Shown piece by piece: positions 24,497 through 35,818 of a stretch of DNA of 64,000 bases. A model generated the notes under the pieces. The model had not been told where the DNA came from, ran no database searches, and was given only the letters and a program-made list of their open reading frames with translations. The DNA comes from Beta vulgaris subsp. vulgaris. Lineage: Eukaryota > Streptophyta > Magnoliopsida > Caryophyllales > Amaranthaceae. The position numbers and the translations under genes are program-made. Within the stretch, counting starts at the first letter, position 1; each line of letters starts with the position of its first letter. Where the stretch lies: positions 28,835,218-28,899,217 of the forward strand of contig NC_079210.1 in assembly GCF_026745355.1 (NCBI RefSeq), read 5' to 3'.

Positions 24497-24890
24497 CTCC
24501 TTCATTTTAGACCAATGTTTAGGCCTTTCACCTAACCTTTTCTCTTCCAGCTGCATCTGAGAATTAAGGTAATTGCAACAGAATTTTGAATATTTAGTAA
24601 TTGAATTCTACATTCATCCACTTTCAGATGAGCTTGTGAGTAGCTTCTAGCATGATGCTGCTTCATAGCTTTTTTTACAACATTTAATCTTACTTCAAGT
24701 CCTCTTCATGTGATAACTTTCAGAAACAGACATCTTAGACAATTTCAAGAAACTTAGCATCTTTTGTCAAGATGTTAAGAAACCTAAAAGGTCTCCCACC
24801 TTCCTGCCCAGCTGCTTGAGAACTAACCAGCAAAGGGTTGTGATCAGAAATTCCACCAGGATGGTATTTTACCATCAATCCTAGGAACAT
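24497..24890 (-). pseudogene. LINE ORF2 endonuclease C-terminus and linker
   Basis: Minus-strand translation from about 24870 gives PGGISDHNPLLVSSQAAG then GRPFRFLNIL, the end of the plant L1 endonuclease domain with the catalytic SDH block, followed by the linker towards the reverse transcriptase, with several stops. The LINE homology starts here on this strand, directly beside a CACTA-like end at 24892. Confidence 0.82.
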
Positions 24891-24891
24891 A

Positions 24892-25120
24892 TACTAGAAG
24901 AAAACACGACAAGAGTTGCGATCAAAATAGTCCTAAGGGCAGCATTTTTGGCACGCAGCCCTTGGCGTAGCACCCCTTGGGCAAAAAGAAAGGGTTGCGG
25001 CTTTCGACTTTAACCCTTCACTCCCAAGGGCTGCAGTTTTGATCAAAACCGTAGCCCTTAATGCGCATAAAGGATTGCGATTTTGACCAAAACCGCAGCC
25101 CTTTAACCCCAAAAGTAAAA
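24892..25120 (+). mobile_element. CACTA-like left end with subterminal inverted repeats
   Basis: TACTAGAAGAAAACACGAC at 24892 resembles a CACTA terminus with one changed base. The following 200 bp carry repeated AGGGCTGCGGTTTTGAT-type motifs in both orientations, as in CACTA subterminal regions. A matching right end was not found. Confidence 0.5.
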
Positions 25121-25147
25121 ATATATTTTTTTGCATTTTTTTGTCTA

Positions 25148-25434
<287 letters not shown>

Positions 25435-26690
25435 CTAGCATTTTTGGCATGCGATGCGTGCGTGCATATGTTTTAGCATTTATTTTGAGCACACGTAGGT
25501 ATTTAAAAAATGATATCATTAACTCATGCTTAATCACAATTTATGCGCAACATAATGTGGAATAAAATTATCATTTTAAAATTGACATGTTTTTCTGTAA
25601 GCCATAGATTTTAAACTACTGTGTTCTTAAAACAAAATTATAGTGAACTTAATATGTTTAAAGGTAGAGTGTTAATGTTTTATAACTATTATCACTCCCT
25701 TACCATTCCTTATATGATAGAATTGTCAATAGTAGGCAATAAGCATAATTTTTAGAGTGTATAATTTGATATTCTGTAAAATAATATGCGGTGAAAATGT
25801 GATGTTATTATACTCAATATATATTTGGAAACCATGCATTTTTTAATTGAAGATTTTCATTTTATCAATGATCTTGATAATTTTTTGTGTAAAACTTTTC
25901 ATCAAATTCATTTTTTTTTTTACTTGTGTCTTAATTAGGTAATTATTTATTTTAATCTTAGCTTGTTTAATATGGAAATAGCTTCTATCTTCTTTCTTTC
26001 CTAATATTTTTTTTTCTTAATATTTTTTACTTGTGTCTTAATTAGGTAATTATTTATTTTAATCTTAGCTTGTTTAATATGGAAATAGCTTCTATCTTCT
26101 TTCTTTCCTAATATTTTTTTTCTTAAGGGTATTTTTGTATTTTCAAAGGAGGACGTACTTTATTAAGAAAGAGCCTTCATATGCACGCGATGCGTGCGTT
26201 AATTTCAAAATTTGTTATTCTATTAGATACTCCATTCGTACTTTATTTATGACTAAACATAAATGTGAAAAATTCAACAATTAGATGAATTTAGATATAT
26301 TAATTCGCTAATGTAAAAAAATAAAAAGGTTGTGAGTGATTGTTAACATTAATTTTTGTAATGAATATTGAAACAGAAAAAACAAAAATAATGAGTTGGT
26401 TTAACTGAACTAAAGAATATCAAAGGTAGCGAATGTTCAGACTTTTCATGTGCACGTTATGTATGCCATCTTTTTTTTATAAGGTATAAATATTTTGTCC
26501 ATTTAATTTTTGGTTGAAGTATTTGATGCATATACCATTTTAAACTTGTTTTAAATGACAAGTTGGAATGAGAATTTTTAAATGATTTGTTTTTGTAATT
26601 TTTTTCATTCCATTAATTAGATTATTAAGGGTATTTTAGTCACTTCAAAAGAGGACACCACACCTCCTCCCTTGGCTTATATAATAGAGG
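25435..26690 (-). mobile_element. Non-autonomous Helitron, minus strand, inside the TATATG array
   Basis: On the minus strand the 5' end reads CCTCTATTATATAAG (26690 leftward) followed by the GGTGTCC phrase shared with the Helitrons near 54171-55661. The 3' end is a hairpin-forming GCACGCACGCATCGCATGC and CTAG at 25438-25435, followed by T. Insertion lies between A and T, as expected. It has no Rep/helicase gene. It contains a 107 bp tandem duplication (25921 and 26028) and a second hairpin-like CACGCGATGCGTGCG at 26183, perhaps an older Helitron end. Confidence 0.8.
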
Positions 26691-27578
<888 letters not shown>

Positions 27579-29056
27579 ATATCATTTTTCATTGCAAATT
27601 ATATTTCTTATACACAACAAGAATCCGCGTCTTTAGCGTCTGACATTAGCGTCCGTCTAAAAAACAAACGGTATCCGCGAAAATAGCGTCCGCATCTCAA
27701 TCAGACGGTAAATAGAGTCGAGATTAGCGTCCGTTTAGGAATCGGACGGAAAATAGCGTCTGCCTTTGGCGAATAACGTCCGGCATGTCAGCCGACGCAA
27801 AATAGCGTCCGTCAGGCGGACGCTAAAGTCCCCAGGCGGACGCTAAAGTCCCCAGGCGGACGCTATTTTCACGGATATACCACAAACACTTCGACCCCTC
27901 CCCAGAATTTTTCGACCACAACTTTCCCAATCTACGAAAAACCTAACCTCACCCTCTCATTTTAGCCGGCGAATCTCTAACGCGTGTCGCCGGACACTCG
28001 CCGCTGCTTCTCGCCGGACACTCGCCGCTGCTTCTCGCCGGACACTCGGTTGTTGCCGGACACTCGCCGCTGCTATTTACACGGATATACCACAAACACT
28101 CGGTTGTTGCCTAGCCGCCCAGCCGCCGCCGAGCCGCCCAGCCGCCACCGCCGCCGAGCCGCCCAGCCGCCGCCGCCTCCTTTTCTCTCCCTTCTACAAT
28201 TGTTTAAGGTATATATTTATACTTTAATTTTGTTGATTTTTTGCTTGAATTTCTTTTTGTTAATTAGGGTTTTGGTATTTTTGATGTATAGTTGTTGTTC
28301 ATAGTTATTGTTGATATAGTTGTTGTTGTGTGTATGTTGTTGTTTTTTTAATTTGTTGTTGTATTTATTAAATTTGTTGTTGTTTTAATTGTATTGTTGT
28401 TGTTTATTAAATTTGTTGTTGTTGTTTTTAATTGTATTGTTGTTGTTGTTTATTAAATTTGTGTGTTGTTTTTAATTGTATTGTTGTTGTTTAGTGAATT
28501 TCTTGTTGTTGTTTTTAATTGTATTGTTGTTGTTGTTTAGTGAATATGTTGTTGTTTTTAATTGTATTGTTGTTGTTGTTTAGTGAATTTCTTGTTGATA
28601 ATTGAACATGTTAAGTGTTGTTGTTGTTGATAATTAGATATATTAAGTGTTGTTGTTGATAATTGAATATGTTAAGTTTTGTTGATAAAAGAACATGTTT
28701 AGTATTGGTGTTGTTCATCAACTTGTTTAATTTATTCATGATAATTCGTGAAGTGATGTTATTAATGTTACGTGTTTTTGATAAATTGAGTGATTAATTT
28801 ATTACACGTATATTTAGTTGTATCGAATTGAGTTGATTGTTTAGTATACTAGACTTAGTGTATATTTCGTATATGTTCACTATATATTTGTGAATGTATT
28901 TATTATGTAGTGTTGTATATCTTTTGGATTTGTTAGTAATTCTTGATTATTCATAAATTGTCTAATATTTGTCTACTACATATCTTACGTACTCCTATTA
29001 ACAAGTAGTGAATATAGTGAATTGATATTTTCGAGTTATAGGTAGAGTTTTAAATT

Positions 29057-29491
29057 ATGAAAAGGAAGGAACGTAGCTGGATGTATAACAGACTTGATGG
29101 GCGTGCCCTTAGAACTGAGTTTGTGAAAGGAGTTGATAAGTTCATTGAGTTTTGTTTACAACATCCTCATTTAAATGACGGTGACAAGATAAAATGTCCA
29201 TGCATGAGGTGTAATAACTTGCGTTACTTGGATGTGGACACGGTCAAAGTACATTTGTATAGTAAGGGTTTTAAACCGAATTACTTTGACTGGTTATGTC
29301 ATGGTGAACGTGCTACGGGGTCCTCCTCATCTTCCGCTCAGTCAAATCCATATATGGATATGGTTGTGGATGCTTTAGGAAATACTGAAAATCATGCCAT
29401 GCTTGCTGGTTCAAACTCAGTTGAAGAAGAACCGAATGGTGAAGCAAAGAAGTTTTTCGACCTTCTCAACGGCCGAGAATCCCTTGTATGA
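29057..29491 (+). CDS. CACTA transposase-associated domain protein (TNP2 N-terminus)
   Basis: The 144-residue reading starts MKRKERSWMYNR and contains the Transpos_assoc fold (PF13963 type) over residues 5-82: W-M-Y-x-R, VDKFIEFC, then the metal-binding pattern CPCMRCNN and HLYSKGFKPNYFDWLCHGE. This domain begins TNP2 transposases of En/Spm-type elements. It overlaps 29394-30350 in another frame, so TNP2 is either frameshifted near 29400-29490 or spliced there. The ATG follows a 1.4 kb leader inside the element. Confidence 0.85.
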   Translation: MKRKERSWMYNRLDGRALRTEFVKGVDKFIEFCLQHPHLNDGDKIKCPCMRCNNLRYLDVDTVKVHLYSKGFKPNYFDWLCHGERATGSSSSSAQSNPYMDMVVDALGNTENHAMLAGSNSVEEEPNGEAKKFFDLLNGRESLV

Positions 29492-30350
29492 AGGGAGCAA
29501 GATGTCCGTGCTGGAGATGGCTTCTAGAATCATAAGTTTAAAGTGTGAGTATAACCTACCACACAGGTGTGTTGATGGGTTTCTTAGTTTATTGAATGAG
29601 GTGATACCCCAGAACAACAACATGGGAAAAACTTTCTACGAGACAAAGAAAGTTCTAAAGGGTTTGGAGCTTCCTCATGAGAGGATACATGCATGTCCTA
29701 AAGGTTGTATGTTGTTTTGGAAGGGCGATGCTCACTTAGATAAGTGTAGTGTATGCGGTAGTGATCGGTACAAGAAAACTTCTAAGGGCAAGCTTATTCC
29801 TGCAAAAGTGTTAATCTACTTTCCAATCACATCGAGGTTGCAGAGGTTGTTTGCAACTAAGAATATCTCTCAGGAAATGACATGGCATGCCGACAATCCT
29901 CGAATGCAAGGTACCTTAGCACATCCAAGTGACAGTGAAGCATGGAAACACTTTGATAGAACCTTTCCCGATTTCGCCGCTGAGGCTCGAAATGTTAGAC
30001 TCGGGCTGTGCACCGACGGATTTTCTCCATATGGTAAGTTCGGAGGGCAATATTCATGCTGGCCAGTTATCCTCACACCATACAATTTGCCTCCATCCAT
30101 GTGCATGAAGAAACCATTCATGTTTCTTTCTTTGCTCGTTCCGGGGCCTAAAAATCCCAAAGCAAACTTGGATGTGTTTATGCAACCTCTAGTTGAAGAG
30201 TTGAAGCAGTTGTGGCATATTGGGGCTATGACCTATGATGTTTCAAGGAAGCAAAATTTCAACCTTCGAGCAGCGCTGCTTTGGACAATTAGTGATTTTC
30301 CTGCGTATGGTATGTTGTCCGGATGGTCTACTGCTGGAAAGAAAGTTTAA
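29394..30350 (+). CDS. CACTA TNP2-type transposase, core part, truncated
   Basis: From about 29480 the frame encodes the TNP2 family (PF02992 type): a MASRIISLKCEYNLPHRCVD segment, the putative zinc site HACPKGCMLFW...CSVCGSDRYK, WHADNPRMQG, HPSDSEAWKHFD, LGLCTDGFSPYGKFGGQYSCWPVI, NLPPSMCMKKPF, and the DVFMQPLVEELKQLW block. The protein ends at AAGKKV-like residues after DFPAYGMLSGWSTAGKKV, where normal TNP2 continues for hundreds of residues. The lost part is replaced by the repeat-filled stretch 30351-30838. Active transposition from this copy is unlikely. Confidence 0.85.
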   Translation: MPCLLVQTQLKKNRMVKQRSFSTFSTAENPLYEGSKMSVLEMASRIISLKCEYNLPHRCVDGFLSLLNEVIPQNNNMGKTFYETKKVLKGLELPHERIHACPKGCMLFWKGDAHLDKCSVCGSDRYKKTSKGKLIPAKVLIYFPITSRLQRLFATKNISQEMTWHADNPRMQGTLAHPSDSEAWKHFDRTFPDFAAEARNVRLGLCTDGFSPYGKFGGQYSCWPVILTPYNLPPSMCMKKPFMFLSLLVPGPKNPKANLDVFMQPLVEELKQLWHIGAMTYDVSRKQNFNLRAALLWTISDFPAYGMLSGWSTAGKKV

Positions 30351-30352
30351 AT

Positions 30353-30828
30353 GAGTATTCTAGGACTTGCATGAGCAATAAGAACTTGGAATAGACATAG
30401 AGGTAGGATTATAGGAACATGAAACCCAAAAAGGACTCGAAATGGCTTAGTTTTTCTCATTTTCATTGGCTAAGTGTCTTAAACTTGCTTAGAATCATAC
30501 AACCAGTAGTATAAAGTTTAAATGAGTTATTTAGGACTTGCATGAGCCATTAGAACTTGAAATAGGCATAGAGGTAGGATTATAGGAACATGAAACCCAA
30601 AAAAGGCTCGAAATGGCTTATTTTATCATTTTCATTGGCTAAGTGTATTTAAACTTGCTTAGAATCATACAACCAAGTAGTAGAAAGTTTAAATGAGTAT
30701 TCTAGGACTTGCATGAGCATAAGAACTTGAAATAGCATAGAGTAGGATTATAGGAACATGAAACCCAAAAAGGCTCGAAATGGCTTAGTTTTTCTCATTT
30801 ATTGGCTAAGTGCTTAAACTTGCTTAAT
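30353..30828 (+). repeat. Three tandem ~170 bp repeats in the CACTA element
   Basis: Units start at 30353, 30523 and 30693, each opening with GAGT(A/T)(T/A)T..TAGGACTTGCATGAGC and including AGGAACATGAAACCCAAAA and AATGGCTTA. The third is shorter. They lie between the truncated TNP2 and the second transposase domain; an acceptor-like TTCTTGCAG at about 30833-30841 ends the block, so they probably fill an intron. Confidence 0.9.
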
Positions 30829-30841
30829 CCATTCTTGCAGG

Positions 30842-31278
30842 AAAGTTATGACAAAACTCTTGCTCAATGTGAAGAAAGAGGTGAAACCAAGGCCCCGAAC
30901 CAGATTTTCTTTGAGACTGTTGGTGGCAGAAAGAAAGGGTGGGTTCCTGGTTTGGGGACGAGTGCAGACCTCTATTTTGAGAGGTCTTCGAGGGGAGGAG
31001 GTAGTTCGTCCTCCAGTTGCACTCCTTCCATGTATTCTCAGTTGTCTGCGAAGTTTGAGGAAGAGAGAGCCGAGATGCAAAGAGAACGTGAGCGGATGCA
31101 GAAGGTGATAGAAGAGGAACGCATCGCCAGGCAAAAGGAGAGAGAGGAGGATCGCAGGGTGTATGATGAGTACCTGACGCAGATGAGGGCCACTATGGAG
31201 ACATACAGCCAGATGATGAGCCAGTGTGGTGGTTCATTCCCCCTCCCGGGCCTCGAGACCCCCCACCGGCGGTGGTGA
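30842..31278 (+). CDS. CACTA transposase (Ptta/En-Spm) C-terminal domain with coiled coil
   Basis: After the acceptor-like TTCTTGCAG, the frame reads ESYDKTLAQCEERG, then PNQIFFETVGGRKKGWVPGLG, which matches the plant Ptta/En-Spm transposase family (PF03004 type) over about 45 residues. It continues with a Ser-rich linker, a charged heptad-like stretch (FEEERAEMQRERERMQKVIE) predicted to form a coiled coil, and a short proline-rich end. It is only the C-terminal portion of such a protein. The ORF is also open upstream to 30802, but the splice-like boundary makes an exon start at 30842 more plausible. Confidence 0.7.
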
Positions 31279-31952
31279 TGCGTGTGCGACTTAGGATCCT
31301 ACATTAGCTTGCACTATCTATCTTGTTTATATTTCGGAACGTGAAAACATATAATTTAGTTAAAACCGTTAACTTATGTTATGTATGTATGAATTTATAT
31401 TAGTGTATTTATGAATTTATATTTAATGCAAACAGGTCATTAGTGCAGAATTCGGCGCATTAGCGGACAGCTTGAGTATATATTTGATTGGAAAACGAAA
31501 CAGGTTAAAAACTATTCAATTAAAATTATTATAAAAAAAACAAAATTAGCGTCCGCCATTGGAGCTTAACGTCCGCTAAAAGTCGTTTAACCGTAGAAAG
31601 GTAGAGGAATTACCGTCCGTTTTTCACCAGTTAGCGTCCGTCTGGCTGACGCCAACTAGCGTCCGCCTCGAGGGCGGACGGTAATTAGCGTCCGCCGTAA
31701 CCGACGCTAATTAGCGTCCGCCGCTAAAAACGGACGCTGGTTGCCGTCAGAGTCAGAAGCGGTCGTTAAACGTCTAAGGGCGGTCGCTAAACTTTAGCGT
31801 CCGCTGGACGGACGCTAAACTAGCCATTAGCGACCGGGTCTTTTGCGTCAGCTTTTTAGCGACCGTTATCGGACGCTAATTAGTTTAGCGTCCGATTCCG
31901 CATTTTTACCGTCCAATTTTGTCGGACGCTAAACCCTGACATTCTTGTTGTG

Positions 31953-32260
31953 TATAGGTGGTGGAGTGGTGGTTTCAGGTTGATGGTGGTGGTTTTAGGT
32001 GGTGGAGTGGTGGTTTCCGGTGGAGGGGTTCTAGGGTGGTGGTTCCCGTGGCAAAGTGGTTGTGGTCAAATATGGTGGTCAAGGGTTTTCCATTCCCCCA
32101 TTTCTAAGTGGAGGGGTAGTGGGGAATCAAAATAGAGGGATTTGGGGTAATGGAGAGGAAAAGAGGGGAAACAAAACCCCCAATCCAAACAAGTTTTAAG
32201 GGAATGGAATCAACTAATTCCCTTACCCTTTCTTGTAACCCCCTAACCAAACGCCCCCTT
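31953..32260. other. TGGTGG-rich, non-coding stretch
   Basis: Strongly strand-biased G-rich repeats (GGTGGTGG, GGTGGAGTGG) to about 32080, then a segment with GGGAATGG and CCAAACGCCCCC phrases often found at ends of plant DNA transposons. No matching inverted end was found. Confidence 0.4.
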
Positions 32261-32360
32261 ACGAATTACAAAAACAACATCACAGGGACAACTACTAAAG
32301 ATATATGATCATCTTCTAAGAATTCGTTTGGAATATAATGTACTCTAGTACAAGAAGCAT

Positions 32361-32740
32361 CTAGAAATGAACCATAGCACGAAGCTTATATACCAGATCT
32401 ACAACGTTGCCAACACATTCGCCGTTAGCCGTGACATCTCCAATATTCTCACCCTTGGCAATTGCTTTGTAGACTGGAGCACGGGTAGATGTTGATGCAA
32501 TAGCAGCAACATTCTGCCATGTAGATGAAGTAGATTAGTTACATCATTGAAACCAATCACAAACACATCTAAGCACATCAAAACCAAAAAGAAAGAACAA
32601 TATATCAATCTCAACCTTCCACAAGCACCACAAGGTGCACTGTGCAAAGTAAGCAATTTTACCCTAGCTACGCAACCCAATGGCAGAAACAAGTTTGGCA
32701 TTGCTGCAGTTGCCAACTCGACTCCAGCACCCAACTCCAT
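32361..32740 (-). pseudogene. RUS2-like (DUF647) gene fragment, two exon pieces
   Basis: On the minus strand, exon A (about 32740-32663) encodes LMELGAGVELATAAMPNLF and LPLGCVAR. A GTAAAATTG donor, a short T-rich intron and a CATGGCAG acceptor (32514-32516) follow. Exon B (32513-32361) encodes NVAAIASTSTRAPVYKAI then AKGENIGDVTANGECVGN. From my knowledge of the family this matches the conserved core of ROOT UV-B SENSITIVE proteins, RUS2 in particular, and the splice site falls inside that conserved stretch. After VVDLV the match ends and a stop follows, so only a small internal part is present. It is probably a duplicated or transposon-captured fragment. Confidence 0.6.
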
Positions 32741-32761
32741 CAATACTGCAATTCTTGCAGT

Positions 32762-33160
32762 GATAAAAAATGTTTTGTTTCAACTGAGAAGAATATTTCT
32801 GTCATGGTTTGCTGCGACAATAGGGCCACTGAAACAAATATTGCATCGGATGATGATGTAGATTATGAGGATTCAACTCAAAATAATGAAGAGCAATGTG
32901 CTGCTGAGTGTGTGGTCAGTAAGCAGGACGAGGACATGAAATCTGCTAATAATGTGCCAAAATCCAATAGTGAGATAAAGCAACCGAAGACCTTAAAAAA
33001 TATGCTAATGGCTTTCACGGAACGTAAAACTAGGGAGAACAGTTCAGCCAAGCAGAGCACCAGAGGAAGAGCTGTGCAAAGAGCTAACATTGAAGCATCA
33101 CCTGAAGTATGTAAGCCCACCATTGTTCCTCCTACTCTCAAACCTGCGTCTGATTTTTAA
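32762..33160 (+). CDS. Unidentified gene fragment, acidic then basic
   Basis: Open on the plus strand after a TTCTTGCAG acceptor-like site at about 32752-32760. The product is Ser/Glu/Asp-rich (IASDDDVDYEDSTQNNEEQ), then Lys/Arg-rich (LKNMLMAFTERKTRENSS), and ends KPASDF. I do not recognise it. The texture is that of a disordered region of a nuclear plant protein. It lies back to back with the RUS2-like fragment on the other strand, so the two were probably brought together by rearrangement. The ORF is open further upstream to 32642 only by passing through antisense RUS2-like sequence. Confidence 0.35.
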   Translation, partial: DKKCFVSTEKNISVMVCCDNRATETNIASDDDVDYEDSTQNNEEQCAAECVVSKQDEDMKSANNVPKSNSEIKQPKTLKNMLMAFTERKTRENSSAKQSTRGRAVQRANIEASPEVCKPTIVPPTLKPASDF

Positions 33161-33411
33161 GCAGTTGTGCCAGCAAGGATCAGTCCTGATTTAGCAACAA
33201 CCACATATAAATAGAGAGAAAAAATGTATACCTTACAACTAGAAACCAAATCCATCACTTAGTTGCAAGATCCACCGTTATCTATCTACCTCAACTACTC
33301 GACGGCCAATACGAAACACTAAAAACTCGAGCCCGGGCTCAGGTAATGTATAAATTTTACCTAAAACATATCAAATTACTCAAATATCACACACCTTCTC
33401 CATCATCATAC

Positions 33412-34049
33412 TGTAGGAATTTATAGATGCACATATCGAAATTTCAAGAAACAATTTCCTAACATCTATCATAGGATCGCACACATAAGCAAACACAAGA
33501 ATCATTCAATAGGGGTTAAGTATTATATCTTTGTAGCGTGATTTTCATGTTGTATGCAAGCTTTCAAGATCCAATCTTCTAATCAGTCTACGAGCACCAG
33601 TTGAACACCAACGTTTGCTAGAACGGAAGAGTCAAAATTCTTTTACTTGTGATGGTATAGGCGCCGGTTTAGAGGGAATGAATCTAGGGTTTCTCTTTCT
33701 CTCTCTAGTGAAAAGAAACTGACTGATTAACTTATCACCTAAACCCTAATATTATATCCTATATATAATAGAAAAGTCATGGGCTAGTTAGGAGAACTAA
33801 TTCTCCTCCTATTCCCCTTTAGACTGGCCCAATCCTAATCCTAAATGGATTCGGATTACTTTGTCCAACTTGTGCTACACTGTGTGACCTCATAAGATTA
33901 ATCTATTTTAGTTATAGGCCCAATCAATATTGTCCGAGTAATTATATTCACTCTCTAGCAAGAAAATATGATTTCACTTTATTATCTTCATAATAACATT
34001 CCTATTTATATTTAGTAATTGTCGGGATGTCTAAGGACATATTCTTTCA
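33412..34049 (-). mobile_element. 3' LTR of the Ty1/copia element
   Basis: On the minus strand the stretch begins TGAAAGAATATGTCC directly after a purine-rich GTAGGAGAT tract and ends AAATTCCTACA, giving TG...CA ends and 638 bp. Its TATA-like boxes lie near 33765-33775. No 5' LTR is present, so the termini rest on this single copy. Confidence 0.65.
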
Positions 34050-34814
34050 ATCTCCTACTTGTCCGAAGACAGGAGCGCAATGTTAAATTCCTTAGGTCAC
34101 TTAATGTCAAACTTGATAACACAATGTTATTCTCAAATGTATGTTCCTTGATCGATGAGTTCAAACAACTTAAATAAGGATTAACTCTTAAATCCTATTC
34201 CGCATGGCCATGCAATTTTTCAGTTCTCGCTTATCAAGAGGCCCAGACACCATTCCTATTAAATAGGAGGACTTATCCACTCTTGTATGACCATAACTCC
34301 CACTCAATTCTTAACCCACCTTATCACTGCCTTTATAACCTTCTTTTACGGCGCGACGTTTAACAATGTCAAAGTTAAACTAATTATATTGTGGTTATTA
34401 AGACATACTCATGTCTAAGGAATCCACTAAATATAGTACTTTGATTCTACTTTTAGAATCTAATTAGGTCAAGTCTCAATGTATAAACTATACATCCATA
34501 TAATCAATCAGACATCTCCAAGTCTCCATAGCCCATGCAACTGAGCTATCAATTATTTATATAATAGTCTTTTAAATAAATCACTTATGTCCAATTTAGT
34601 GATGTAGACTAGGGACTTTAAATAAATTGTGATTTCTGTTCATTTTATAGGGTTCTATTATCAAAATATTTTCGATAATCCTATTCGAAAACACAAATTA
34701 TTTGGAAATCTTATTTAGTACGAAACCAAACAATTAAGTAAGAAATAATTTTTTATTGATAAACATCCAAAGCATAATCAATTTCTTTACAATTGTAAAC
34801 ATGAACTAAACAAC
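34050..34814 (-). other. Long 3' untranslated region of the Ty1/copia element
   Basis: About 765 bp lies between the RNase H stop and the LTR on the minus strand, without a long ORF. Such long spacers occur in several plant copia lineages. I see no envelope-like frame in it. Confidence 0.55.
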
Positions 34815-35318
34815 CTAAAGCCATTCTCCCATATGCTTAATCCCCATAGACCTAGTATGACACTCATGCTTATGGTGAGTAAGTGGTTTAGTCAGAGGAT
34901 CTGCTACGTTATCCTCATTATGAACCTTGCTTACTTTCACATCCTCTCTGCCAACGATTTCTCGAATAAGATGGAATTTCCTGAGAACATGTTTTGATCT
35001 TTGGTGCAATCTGGGTTCCTTAGACTGGGCAATGGCACCATTGTTGTCACAATACAACTCAATGCCATTCTCAATGCTGGGAACTACACCAAGCTCACCA
35101 ATGAACTTTTTGATCCAAATAGCTTCCTTTGCTGCATTATACTGAGCCTCTATTGTAGAATCTGTGATGGTACTATGCTTAGAGCTCTTCCAGCTCACAA
35201 CTCCTCCATTGAGACAAAATATGAAACCAGACTGATATCGAAAGTCATCTTTGTCACTCTGGAAGCTTGCATCGGAGTATCCAGTAACAACCAACTCTCC
35301 ATCTCCACCATAAATCAA
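34815..35318 (-). pseudogene. Ty1/copia RNase H
   Basis: The 167-residue minus-strand frame shows the copia RNase H pattern: VTGYSDASFQSDKDD (first Asp), GGVVSWKSSKHSTITDSTIEA (Ser/Thr-Glu), LYCDNNGAIAQSKEP, HQRSKHVLRKFHLIRE and NVADPLTKPL. The catalytic acidic residues are present. The frame breaks just upstream, at 35319-35370, where it should join the reverse transcriptase. It ends with a stop 5' to the long untranslated region. Confidence 0.92.
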
Positions 35319-35369
35319 AAAATTATCCTTAGTCCTTCACAACTACTTAAGGATGTTTTTCGCTGCAAT

Positions 35370-35810
35370 TCAGTGCGCATCTCCTGGATTTGACTGGTAT
35401 TTGCTGCATATACTCAAAGCATATGCAACATCCGGTCGAGTGCATATCATGGCATACATAATGGATCCTACTGCAGAAGCATATGGAACATTACTCATAC
35501 ACTTGACCTCATCAGGACTCGAAGGACACTGAGTCTTGCCAAGTGTTATGCCGTGTTGCATGGGAATGAAACCTCTTTTGGAGTTTTCTAGCTTAAACCT
35601 TGTAAGAACCTTATCAATATAAGTCTCTTGACTAAGCCTAATCAGCCTTTTAGATCTATCTCTATAGATCTTTATTCCTAATATGTACTCTACCTCTCCT
35701 AGATCTTTCATAGAGAAACAATTTTTAAGCCATTCCTTGACTAACTCAAGCATGGATTTATCATTTTCTATGAGAAGTATGTCATCCACATATAAGACCA
35801 GAAAAGTAAT
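35370..35810 (-). pseudogene. Ty1/copia reverse transcriptase, C-terminal part
   Basis: On the minus strand the reading LYVDDILLIENDKSML carries the YVDD catalytic box; it continues with FSMKDLGEVEYILGIKIYRD, then VPYASAVGSIMYAMICTRPDVAYA. The hAT element at 35819-36364 interrupts the coding sequence about 13 codons before YVDD. Removing it restores the frame to 36373-36604. Confidence 0.92.
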
Positions 35811-35818
35811 ACTACTGC

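Larger units (their letters stand above)
27613..31952 (+). mobile_element. CACTA element encoding transposase pieces, ends CACAACAAGAAT
   Basis: The ends are CACAACAAGAATCCGCGTC on the left and ATTCTTGTTGTG on the right, with arrays of GCGTCCG/CGGACGC at 27630-27870 and 31550-31930. TATA lies on both sides, so the exact target duplication is ambiguous. Inside, on the plus strand, are a GC-rich leader with SPDTRRC-coding repeats, a TTG-rich stretch (28310-28680), a transposase-associated domain, a TNP2 part, a triplicated intronic repeat and a second transposase-family domain. Confidence 0.88.
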
